From: Streptomyces sp. NRRL F-5135
GTDB lineage: Bacteria > Actinomycetota > Actinomycetes > Streptomycetales > Streptomycetaceae
Length of the DNA stretch: 64,000 nucleotides
Reading direction: 5' to 3'
NCBI RefSeq assembly: GCF_000719775.1
Contig: NZ_JOHR01000007.1
Coordinates: 1-64,000, forward strand
In this document: piece by piece, positions 18,260 to 24,782 of the stretch
Layout: each line of letters opens with the position of its first letter
How positions within the stretch are numbered: position 1 is the stretch's first letter
Made by a program: the position numbers and the translations under genes
The notes under the pieces: model-generated
Databases searched by the model: none
What the model saw: only the letters and a program-made list of their open reading frames with translations
Told to the model about the DNA's origin: nothing

Positions 18260-20032
18260 ATGACCACCAACCAGACCCACACCATCGCCCCCGTCCTCCC
18301 CGTGCCCGCCACGGCAGCCCGGCTCACCGCCCTCGTCGGTGCCCTCGCCACGCTCGGCAGCACCTTCCTCGCCTGGACCTGGACCGCCGAATTCCCCGGC
18401 GACCTCACCGTCACCGGCTACCCCGGCGGCCTCCAGGTCCTCACCCTCACCGGCGCGCTCCTCACCGCCCTGTTCGCCCTCGCCGGCCACGGCGTCCGCG
18501 GCCTCGGCTGGCTCGTACCCGGCGGCAAGAACAGCCCCGTGCGGCTGCTCGCCCTCGGCACCTTCACCACCACCTGGTACGCCGTCCTCGCCATCACCGT
18601 CGAACTCGGCGGCCTCGTCAACCTCGAACCCGGCGGCTGGATCGCCGCCGTGGCCTCACTCGTCACCCTCGTCGGCGCCCTCGGCCTCCCCGCCGACGTA
18701 CCCGCCGAAAACCCGGGCCCCGCGTCCGGGTGGCAGCGCTTCACGCACGCCTTCAAAGCGCCCGCCCCCGGCAAGGCCGCGCCCCTGCCCTCCTGGGCCG
18801 AAATCCTGATCATCGCCGCCGCCTTCGGCATCGGCCTGTTCATCTTCACCTACGGCATCGACACGGAGTACGCCGAACTCTTCATCGGCTTCCTCCTCCT
18901 CATCGGCTTCGGCGCCCCCGCCGTCGCCCGCGCGGGACTCAACCGCCGCCTCGGCGCACTCACCGCCACCCACAAGAACGTCACCGTCACCGCGGCCTTC
19001 GTCGCCGCCTTCGCGTTCCCCTTCACCCAGAGCAACGACGCCTACGCCACCATCGGCGCCAACATCCTCATCTTCGCGACCGTCGCCCTCGGCCTGAACG
19101 TCGTCGTCGGCCTCGCCGGTCTCCTCGACCTCGGATACGTCGCCTTCCTCGGCGTCGGCGCCTACACCGCCGCCCTCTTCTCCGGCTCCCCCTCCTCCAC
19201 CATCGGCATCCAACTCCCCTTCTGGGCCGCCGTCCTGGCCGGAGCCGCCGCGTCCCTCATCTTCGGCGTCGTCATCGGCGCCCCCACCCTGCGGCTGCAC
19301 GGCGACTACCTCGCCATCGTCACCCTCGGGTTCGGCGAGATCTTCCGCATCGCCATGCAGAACATGGACGGCGCCTCCGGACCGGACATCACCAACGGTC
19401 CCAACGGCATCCCCAACATCCCCGACCTCGAACTCTTCGGGTTCAATTTCGGGGAACCCCACAACGTCCTCGGCGTCGAACTCGGCAGGTTCTCCAACTA
19501 CTACCTGCTGATGCTCTTCTTCACGATCATCGTCGTGACCGTCTTCCGCCGCTCCGACCAGTCCCGCATCGGCCGCGCCTGGGTCGCCATCCGCGAAGAC
19601 GAGACCGCCGCACGCGCCATGGGCATCAACGCCTTCCGGCTCAAGCTCCTCGCCTTCGCGCTCGGCGCCACCCTCGCCGGAATGGCCGGCACCGTACAGG
19701 CACACGTGACCTTCACCGTCACCCCCGCCCAGTACAAGTTCGTCGAAGCCGTGCCCCCCAACTCCGCGTTCCTCCTCGCCGCCGTCATCCTCGGCGGCAT
19801 GGGCACCGTCAGCGGACCCCTCATCGGCGCCGCACTCCTCTACCTCATCCCCGCCAAGCTCCAGTTCATGAGCGACTACCAGCTGCTCCTCTTCGGCATC
19901 GCGCTCATCCTCCTCATGCGCTTCCGCCCCGAAGGGCTCATCGCCGACCGCAGGAAGCAGCTCGAATTCCACGAGACCGGCCAACTCGACGCCCCCAAAG
20001 GCGATATCGGCCTGAGCAAAGCAGGGGTGTGA
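18260..20032 (+). CDS. livM: Branched-chain amino-acid ABC transporter permease (LivM-type), extended N-terminus
   Basis: A second permease of 590 residues. The C-terminal 350 residues are a typical LivM (ANILIFATVALGLNVVVGLAGLLDLGYVAFLGVGAYTAALF, then LRLHGDYLAIVTLGFGEIFRI and the coupling loop RIGRAWVAIREDETAARAMGIN). The first 230 residues or so add several extra hydrophobic segments separated by short loops, making it much longer than E. coli LivM. A start at the GTG of GTGATACCCATG would overlap the livH stop by 4 nt; I prefer the ATG at 18260. The frame is open further upstream but only antisense-like sequence lies there. Confidence 0.9.
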   Translation: MTTNQTHTIAPVLPVPATAARLTALVGALATLGSTFLAWTWTAEFPGDLTVTGYPGGLQVLTLTGALLTALFALAGHGVRGLGWLVPGGKNSPVRLLALGTFTTTWYAVLAITVELGGLVNLEPGGWIAAVASLVTLVGALGLPADVPAENPGPASGWQRFTHAFKAPAPGKAAPLPSWAEILIIAAAFGIGLFIFTYGIDTEYAELFIGFLLLIGFGAPAVARAGLNRRLGALTATHKNVTVTAAFVAAFAFPFTQSNDAYATIGANILIFATVALGLNVVVGLAGLLDLGYVAFLGVGAYTAALFSGSPSSTIGIQLPFWAAVLAGAAASLIFGVVIGAPTLRLHGDYLAIVTLGFGEIFRIAMQNMDGASGPDITNGPNGIPNIPDLELFGFNFGEPHNVLGVELGRFSNYYLLMLFFTIIVVTVFRRSDQSRIGRAWVAIREDETAARAMGINAFRLKLLAFALGATLAGMAGTVQAHVTFTVTPAQYKFVEAVPPNSAFLLAAVILGGMGTVSGPLIGAALLYLIPAKLQFMSDYQLLLFGIALILLMRFRPEGLIADRRKQLEFHETGQLDAPKGDIGLSKAGV

Positions 20033-20037
20033 CCCAC

Positions 20038-20970
20038 ATGACCACCGACACCGTGACCCCCGCCGGCACCGGCACCCCCGTACTGCACGCCTCCGGCGTC
20101 ACCATGCGCTTCGGCGGCCTCACCGCCGTCCGCAACGTCGAACTCACCGTCAACAGCGGCGAGATCGTCGGCCTCATAGGCCCCAACGGCGCAGGCAAAA
20201 CCACCTTCTTCAACTGCCTCACCGGCCTCTACATACCTACCGAAGGAACGGTCTCCTACAAAGGAAAAGTCCTCCCCCACCGCTCCCACCTGGTCACCCA
20301 GGCCGGCATAGCCCGCACCTTCCAGAACATCCGGCTCTTCGCCAACATGACCGTCCTGGAAAACGTCCTCGTCGGCCGGCACACCCGCACCAAAGAAGGA
20401 CTCTGGAGCGCCCTCCTGCGCGGCCCCGGATTCAAAAAAGCAGAACGCGAATCCGAAGCACGCGCCATGGAACTCCTCGAATTCACCGGCCTCGCCGCCA
20501 AACGGGACCACCTCGCCCGCAACCTCCCCTACGGCGAACAGCGCAAGCTCGAGATCGCCCGCGCCCTCGCCAGCGAACCCGGGCTCCTCCTGCTCGACGA
20601 GCCCACCGCGGGCATGAATCCCCAGGAGACCCGCGCCACCGAAGAACTCGTCTTCGCCATCCGCGACCAGGGCATCGCCGTCCTCGTCATCGAGCACGAC
20701 ATGCGGTTCATCTTCAACCTCTGCGACCGCGTCGCCTGCCTCGTCCAGGGCGAAAAACTCGTCGAAGGCACCGCCGAAGTCGTCCAGGGCGACGAACGCG
20801 TCGTCGCCGCCTACCTCGGCACCCCCTTCGAAGACGCGCCCGGCGCCGAAGAAGTCGCCGAGGTCGAAGCGGCCGAAGCGCACGCCACGGACCGCGCCCC
20901 CGGCCCGGACAGCACCACCGGCGCAACTGGCACCACCAGCACCACCGGCCCGGAAGGGGACCCGAAGTGA
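20038..20970 (+). CDS. livG: Branched-chain amino-acid ABC transporter ATPase (LivG-type)
   Basis: A 310-residue cytoplasmic ATPase. Walker A is GPNGAGKTT, the Q-loop region is ARTFQNIRLFANMTV, the signature region is LPYGEQRKLEIARALA (a LivG-like variant of LSGGQ), Walker B is LLLLDEPTAGMNPQE, and the switch His is in VIEHDMRFIF. The last 50 residues or so are Ala/Glu/Thr-rich and non-conserved. The ATG at 20038 has AGGGG 10 nt upstream; a GTG at 20029 overlaps the previous stop in a GTGA context but is too close to that ribosome site. It forms a heterodimer with the next gene product. Confidence 0.94.
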   Translation: MTTDTVTPAGTGTPVLHASGVTMRFGGLTAVRNVELTVNSGEIVGLIGPNGAGKTTFFNCLTGLYIPTEGTVSYKGKVLPHRSHLVTQAGIARTFQNIRLFANMTVLENVLVGRHTRTKEGLWSALLRGPGFKKAERESEARAMELLEFTGLAAKRDHLARNLPYGEQRKLEIARALASEPGLLLLDEPTAGMNPQETRATEELVFAIRDQGIAVLVIEHDMRFIFNLCDRVACLVQGEKLVEGTAEVVQGDERVVAAYLGTPFEDAPGAEEVAEVEAAEAHATDRAPGPDSTTGATGTTSTTGPEGDPK

Positions 20971-21683
20971 CCGCACTCCTCGAGGTCGAAGACCTCAAGG
21001 TCGCCTACGGCAAAATCGAGGCCGTCAAAGGCATCTCCTTCACCGTCGACGCCGGCGAGATCGTCACCCTCATCGGGACCAACGGCGCGGGAAAGACCAC
21101 CACCCTTCGCACCCTCTCCGGACTCCTCAAGCCCGCGGCCGGCCGCATCACCTTCGACGGCAAGCCGCTCGGCACCGTGCCCGCCCACAAAATCGTCGCC
21201 CTCGGACTCGCCCACTCCCCCGAGGGCCGGCACATCTTCCCCCGGCTCACCATCACCGAGAACCTTCAACTCGGAGCCTTCCTGCGCACCGACAAAGCCG
21301 GCATCGAAAAAGACATCCAGCGCGCCTACGACCTCTTCCCCATCCTCGGGGAACGCCAGAAGCAGCCGGCGGGCACCCTCTCCGGCGGCGAACAGCAAAT
21401 GCTCGCCATGGGCCGCGCCCTCATGTCCCAGCCCAAACTGCTCATGCTGGACGAACCCTCCATGGGACTCTCCCCCATCATGATGCAGAAGATCATGAAG
21501 ACCATCGCCGAACTCAAATCCGAGGGAATGACCATCCTTCTCGTCGAGCAGAACGCCCAAGCCGCGCTCTCCCTCGCCGACCACGGCCACGTCATGGAAA
21601 TCGGCAAGATCGTCCTCTCCGGCAGCGGACAGGACCTGCTCCACGACGAATCCGTACGCAAGGCATACCTCGGCGAAGACTGA
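20967..21683 (+). CDS. livF: Branched-chain amino-acid ABC transporter ATPase (LivF-type)
   Basis: A 238-residue ATPase of the LivF family. Walker A is GTNGAGKTT, the signature is LSGGEQQMLAMGRAL, Walker B is LLMLDEPSMGLSPIM, and the switch region is LLVEQNAQAAL. The GTG start overlaps the livG stop by 4 nt (GTGA) with GGAAGGGGA upstream, so translation is coupled. It ends the liv operon and is followed by a bidirectional terminator. Confidence 0.95.
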   Translation: MTALLEVEDLKVAYGKIEAVKGISFTVDAGEIVTLIGTNGAGKTTTLRTLSGLLKPAAGRITFDGKPLGTVPAHKIVALGLAHSPEGRHIFPRLTITENLQLGAFLRTDKAGIEKDIQRAYDLFPILGERQKQPAGTLSGGEQQMLAMGRALMSQPKLLMLDEPSMGLSPIMMQKIMKTIAELKSEGMTILLVEQNAQAALSLADHGHVMEIGKIVLSGSGQDLLHDESVRKAYLGED

Positions 21684-21702
21684 CCTCGAGCCGCGCACAC
21701 GA

Positions 21703-21738
21703 GAGGGCCCGCCCCGGAACACCCCGGGACGGGCCCTC
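21703..21738. terminator. Bidirectional terminator, liv operon / response regulator
   Basis: A 14-bp stem with one mismatch (GAGGGCCCG-C-CCCGG / CCGGG-A-CGGGCCCTC) and a 6-nt loop sits between two convergent genes, 19 nt past the livF stop. Confidence 0.85.
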
Positions 21739-21740
21739 AC

Positions 21741-21813
21741 ACGTACGGAACGAGGACTCCTACCTCAACCTCAACCTCTACCTCTAGCCCTGGCCCTGGC
21801 CCTGGCCCTTGGC
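21741..21813. repeat. Hexanucleotide repeats flanking a stop codon
   Basis: Two adjacent microsatellites meet at the stop of the response-regulator gene. On the coding side, repeats of GGCCAG (three copies) encode the Gly-Gln tail. Directly after the TAG stop, on the same strand, are repeats of AGGTAG/AGGTTG (four copies). Slippage here would change the C-terminal tail by Gly-Gln pairs. Confidence 0.7.
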
Positions 21814-22452
21814 AGCCTTCTTCTCGTTCGCGTCCTCGATGACCGCCTCGGCCACCTGCTGCATCGACATCCGCCGGTCCATCGACGTCTTCTGGATCCA
21901 CCGGAACGCCGCCGGCTCCGACAGCCCGTACTGCGTCTGCAACACCGACTTCGCCCGGTCCACCAGCTTCCGCGTCTCCAGCCGCTGCGCGAGGTCCGCG
22001 ACCTCCTTCTCCAGCGTCCGCAGCTCCGCGAACCGCGACACCGCCATCTCGATGGCCGGCACCACATCGCTCTTGCTGAACGGCTTCACCAGGTACGCCA
22101 TCGCCCCCGCGTCCCGCGCCCGCTCCACCAGGTCCCGCTGCGAGAAGGCGGTCAGCATCAGCACCGGCGCGATGGACTCCTCCGCGATCTTCTCCGCGGC
22201 GGAGATCCCGTCCAGCACGGGCATCTTCACATCGAGGATCACCAGGTCCGGCCGGAGCTCCCGAGCCAGCTCCACGGCCCGCTCCCCGTCCCCGGCCTCA
22301 CCGACGACCGCGTAGCCCTCCTCCTCGAGCATCTCCTTGAGATCGAGCCGGATCAGAGCCTCGTCCTCCGCGATGACGACACGCGTCGTCAGCGGCGGAA
22401 CGTGGGACTTGTCGTCATCGTCGGCGGGCTGGTGCGACTCGGGGGCGGTCAC
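21784..22452 (-). CDS. pdtaR: ANTAR-domain response regulator (PdtaR-like)
   Basis: A 222-residue response regulator whose output domain binds RNA rather than DNA. The receiver domain (about residues 22-140) has the acidic pair EDE, phospho-acceptor Asp74 in LVILDVKMPVLDG, the Thr/Ser switch in MLTAFSQ and Lys in VKPFSKSDV. A short coiled coil (RFAELRTLEKEVADLAQRLE) leads to an ANTAR domain (TRKLVDRAKSVLQTQYGLSEPAAFRWIQ, then MQQVAEAVI), as in M. tuberculosis PdtaR, which acts by antitermination. I chose the GTG at 22452 because GAGGAG lies 8 nt upstream; the ATG at 22488 has no ribosome site. The partner kinase gene is not adjacent. Confidence 0.93.
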   Translation of the reverse strand: MTAPESHQPADDDDKSHVPPLTTRVVIAEDEALIRLDLKEMLEEEGYAVVGEAGDGERAVELARELRPDLVILDVKMPVLDGISAAEKIAEESIAPVLMLTAFSQRDLVERARDAGAMAYLVKPFSKSDVVPAIEMAVSRFAELRTLEKEVADLAQRLETRKLVDRAKSVLQTQYGLSEPAAFRWIQKTSMDRRMSMQQVAEAVIEDANEKKAAKGQGQGQG

Positions 22453-22506
22453 GGGGGCTCCTCGTTCAGACAGGGTGCTGCTTCCCATGAGCGTACCGAG
22501 CTGCGG

Positions 22507-22512
22507 TAAAGT
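22507..22512 (+). promoter_or_regulatory. Possible -10 element for the tRNA gene
   Basis: TAAAGT lies 39 nt before the tRNA gene and fits a vegetative -10 hexamer. A matching -35 is not clear. Confidence 0.3.
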
Positions 22513-22550
22513 AAGCCCGAGCGGGGGACCCCAATCCCTTGCTTTCGGAG

Positions 22551-22625
22551 GCCCCAGTACTCCAATTGGTTAGAGAGGCCGCTCTCAAACAGCGGACAGT
22601 GTGGGTTCGAATCCCACCTGGGGCA
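22551..22625 (+). tRNA. Atypical tRNA, anticodon CAA (Leu-type), class I variable loop
   Basis: A 75-nt cloverleaf. The acceptor stem GCCCCAG pairs perfectly with CTGGGGC, with discriminator A. The anticodon stem CCGCT/AGCGG is perfect with loop CTCAAAC, giving anticodon CAA at 22586-22588 with U33. The T stem GTGGG/CCCAC is perfect with loop TTCGAAT. The D arm has G18G19 but only about three good pairs (CTC/GAG), and A15 with T48 preserves the Levitt pair. The variable loop is 5 nt (ACAGT). CCA is not encoded. The anticodon predicts Leu (UUG), but bacterial tRNA-Leu normally has a long class II variable arm, so the identity is uncertain. A LAGLIDADG-domain gene follows. Confidence 0.8.
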
Positions 22626-22734
22626 CTTTCCTTCGTTTCGAAGGTCGCAAAGCTACTGTACGGCTGTCACTGAATCGGGTGAATCTGCCTCGGTTTACCC
22701 GTCTCAGGAGGCGCCTTCGATCAAGGTCGGCTTT

Positions 22735-23517
22735 GTGTACGACCTCCACACGCGCCAACGAGTGCTTGCCCTGGTCGCCCAGGGGCGCAGCCTCAATGCC
22801 GTGAGCAAGGAAACCGGAATATCGCGGGCGGCCATCCGCTCGTGGCAGATCCGTCCGGAACCCCTCCCGCGCGCTGTCGGCCGCTCGGCCCCGTGCCCAA
22901 GGTGCCGCCCCGAGCCTGGGGCGCCGGCCGCTACCGCGTCGTACTCCTACCTACTGGGCCTCTATCTGGGCGACGGCTGTATCAGCCCGCACCCTCATGG
23001 AGGCGCGTACCTGCGCATCGCCTGCGCGGACGCCTGGCCCGGCCTCATCGACCGATGCCGGGAGGCCGTCGCGGCCGTCCGCCCGGGGGCCCAGGTATCC
23101 GTCGTACCAAAACAGGGGTGCGTGATGGTGACCAGTTACGGGCGCCACTGGCCGTGCCTGTTCCCGCAGGACGGGCCGGGCAGAAAACACACTCGGCCCA
23201 TCGCTCTCGAGCCCTGGCAGCAGACCGTCGTGCAGGCGCACCCGTGGGAGCTGCTGCGTGGCCTGGTCCACTCCGACGGTTGCCGCAGCATGAACTGGAC
23301 CACGCGCGTCGTGCGCGGCGAGAAGAAGCGTTATGAGTACGCGCGCTACTGGTTCACCAACGTCTCCGACGACATTCGGCGGCTGTACACCGACACCCTC
23401 GACGCGGTCGGTGTCGAGTGGACGCAGTGCACCCGTGCGGGCAGGCCTTACAACGTCTCCGTCGCCAAGCGCGCCTCCGTCGCCCTCATGGACGCCCACA
23501 TCGGCCCCAAGCACTGA
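22735..23517 (+). CDS. HTH-LAGLIDADG protein (homing-endonuclease-like or WhiA-like regulator)
   Basis: A 260-residue protein. Residues 8-40 form a helix-turn-helix resembling resolvase/transposase-type HTH (RSLNAVSKETGISRAAIRSW). One CPRC motif lies at 54-57. The rest looks like a LAGLIDADG fold with two motifs: LLGLYLGDG (74-81, Asp80) and LRGLVHSDG (174-182, Asp181). Both keep the acidic residue that binds the catalytic metal in homing endonucleases. WhiA joins the same two domains in the opposite order. GTG 22735 is the first standard start, but GGAGG lies 23 nt away; an in-frame ATC at 22720 has ideal 8-nt spacing. Rare codons (ATA, CTA) suggest transfer. It lies 110 nt downstream of an atypical tRNA gene. 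Nuclease versus regulator cannot be decided from sequence. Confidence 0.75.
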   Translation: MYDLHTRQRVLALVAQGRSLNAVSKETGISRAAIRSWQIRPEPLPRAVGRSAPCPRCRPEPGAPAATASYSYLLGLYLGDGCISPHPHGGAYLRIACADAWPGLIDRCREAVAAVRPGAQVSVVPKQGCVMVTSYGRHWPCLFPQDGPGRKHTRPIALEPWQQTVVQAHPWELLRGLVHSDGCRSMNWTTRVVRGEKKRYEYARYWFTNVSDDIRRLYTDTLDAVGVEWTQCTRAGRPYNVSVAKRASVALMDAHIGPKH

Positions 23518-23627
23518 CCTCCGCGCCTCCACCTGGTCACCGCGGACTGTCGGCCTCGCGGACCACCCCAGGGGAGGGAGACGGCGGACCGTGTCGCCGG
23601 ACGGCGGCCTGGCCTCGGCCGCGGACG

Positions 23628-24416
23628 TCATGCGCCGAGGTCGGGTGGAGTCATCGTGAAGCGCGCGTTCACCTGCGCGTAGACCGTCTGCCGCTGCGGT
23701 TCGAGGTCGAGTGCGGGCGCGGCGCCGCCTGGTTCGGCGGGACCTCCGTATCCCCTGGTGCGCAGTCCTCCGGGGGCGGGCGGGAGGCCGTACCCCTCGT
23801 TGTTCTCGGCTCCGAGGTCGGCGAGTTCGACCAGGGCGGCGAGGCGGGCGCCGAGGGCCGCGGCGTATTCGCGGGCGCGCTGGACGGCTTCCTGTACGGC
23901 TTGGCGGCGGGCTTCGCCGTGGGCGGGGGAGTCGGGGCGCAGCGCCCACCAGGGTCCGTTGACGCGGGTGAGGTCGAGGTCGGCGAGGCGGGTGGTGAGT
24001 TCGCCGAGGGCGGTGAAGTCGGTGAGTACGGCGGTGACGTGGACGGTGCCGTGGTAGGCGCGGACGCGCTCGTTCCGGCCGTGCCTGGTGAGTTCCGGGC
24101 TGATGGAGAAGGCTCCGGTCTCCAGTTTCTCGACGGCCGTTCCGTAGGACTTGACGAGGTCGAGGACGAAGGCGTTGCGCCGGGTGAGGTCGTCGAGGGC
24201 GGTGCGCCGGTCGGTGCCCCGGGCGCTGACGGTGATGCCGATCCTGGCGATTTCCGGATCGGCTTCGAAACGTGCGTGGCCGCGGACGGCGACCCTGGGC
24301 GCGTCGGGGGTGCCGTAGGGGACGTACGGGGAGGTGCTCGTCGTCGTGTGTGTCGTCGCGGGCGTCCCGTCCAGCGGCATGCCGGCGGTCGGTCCCGTGC
24401 TCTCGTCGGTGGTCAC
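23628..24416 (-). CDS. SIMPL-domain (DUF541) protein
   Basis: A 262-residue protein of the SIMPL/DUF541 family (YggE-like; function poorly defined, linked elsewhere to outer-surface assembly or oxidative stress). The domain spans from VAVRGHARFEADPEIARIGITVSA through NAFVLDLVKSYGTAVEKLETGAFSISPE to RRQAVQEAVQRAREYAAALGARL and ends in a YAQVNARFTM strand. No signal peptide is visible, unlike periplasmic members, so it is probably cytoplasmic. I chose the GTG at 24416 because GAGGGAG lies upstream; the open frame beyond it reads through a tandem repeat. It is divergent from the 5'-nucleotidase gene. Confidence 0.85.
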   Translation of the reverse strand: MTTDESTGPTAGMPLDGTPATTHTTTSTSPYVPYGTPDAPRVAVRGHARFEADPEIARIGITVSARGTDRRTALDDLTRRNAFVLDLVKSYGTAVEKLETGAFSISPELTRHGRNERVRAYHGTVHVTAVLTDFTALGELTTRLADLDLTRVNGPWWALRPDSPAHGEARRQAVQEAVQRAREYAAALGARLAALVELADLGAENNEGYGLPPAPGGLRTRGYGGPAEPGGAAPALDLEPQRQTVYAQVNARFTMTPPDLGA

Positions 24417-24782
24417 GGGCGGCTCCCTCGTTCGGGGTCGGTGTGACGGTCGCTTCCGCGGACGTCCGTGTGTTCTGTGCGGGTTCCACTCTCGCACCCG
24501 GGTCGGACAGTCCGGTCCGGGTGCGGTCCGGCCCCGGTCCGGTCGGCCCCAGTCCGGTCGGCCCCAGTCCGGTCGGCCCCAGTCCGGTCGGCCCCGGTCC
24601 TGTCGGGTCCGGTGCATGGCCGTCGCCTCGTACCGGAGCCTCGTACCGGCGTCGCGGCAGCCGGCCCGCCCCCGGCGTCCGTGTCACCTGATCGAAACCG
24701 AGCAAGGGTGTTGCCGTCCCCCGTGCCTGCGCCAGAATCTACGCGCGTTGTGCATCGATATGAGGACTTGAGGAGCTAAGAG
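24417..24782. promoter_or_regulatory. Divergent intergenic region, SIMPL / 5'-nucleotidase
   Basis: 366 nt between divergent genes. It contains a 15-bp tandem repeat (listed separately) and a less GC-rich stretch near 24730-24780 that ends in the GAGGAG ribosome site of the nucleotidase gene. No confident promoter hexamers or RNA gene seen. Confidence 0.4.
24541..24600. repeat. Four-copy 15-bp tandem repeat
   Basis: GGTCGGCCCCAGTCC repeats four times in direct, gap-free register; the fourth copy has one change (A to G). A partial fifth copy precedes it. It lies between divergent genes and is not coding. Confidence 0.9.

Noticed and set aside
22584..22586. Reading the tRNA as tRNA-Glu (CTC)
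   Set aside because: Placing CTC in the anticodon destroys the anticodon stem (GGCCG cannot pair with ACAGC), whereas CAA gives five perfect pairs and U33.
22551..22625. tRNA as an integration (attachment) site of a mobile element
   Set aside because: No integrase, no second copy of the tRNA 3' end within the window, and no other phage or ICE genes nearby.
24541..24600. CRISPR array
   Set aside because: The repeats are contiguous 15-mers without spacers, and no cas gene is present. The same holds for the 9-bp array at 33042.
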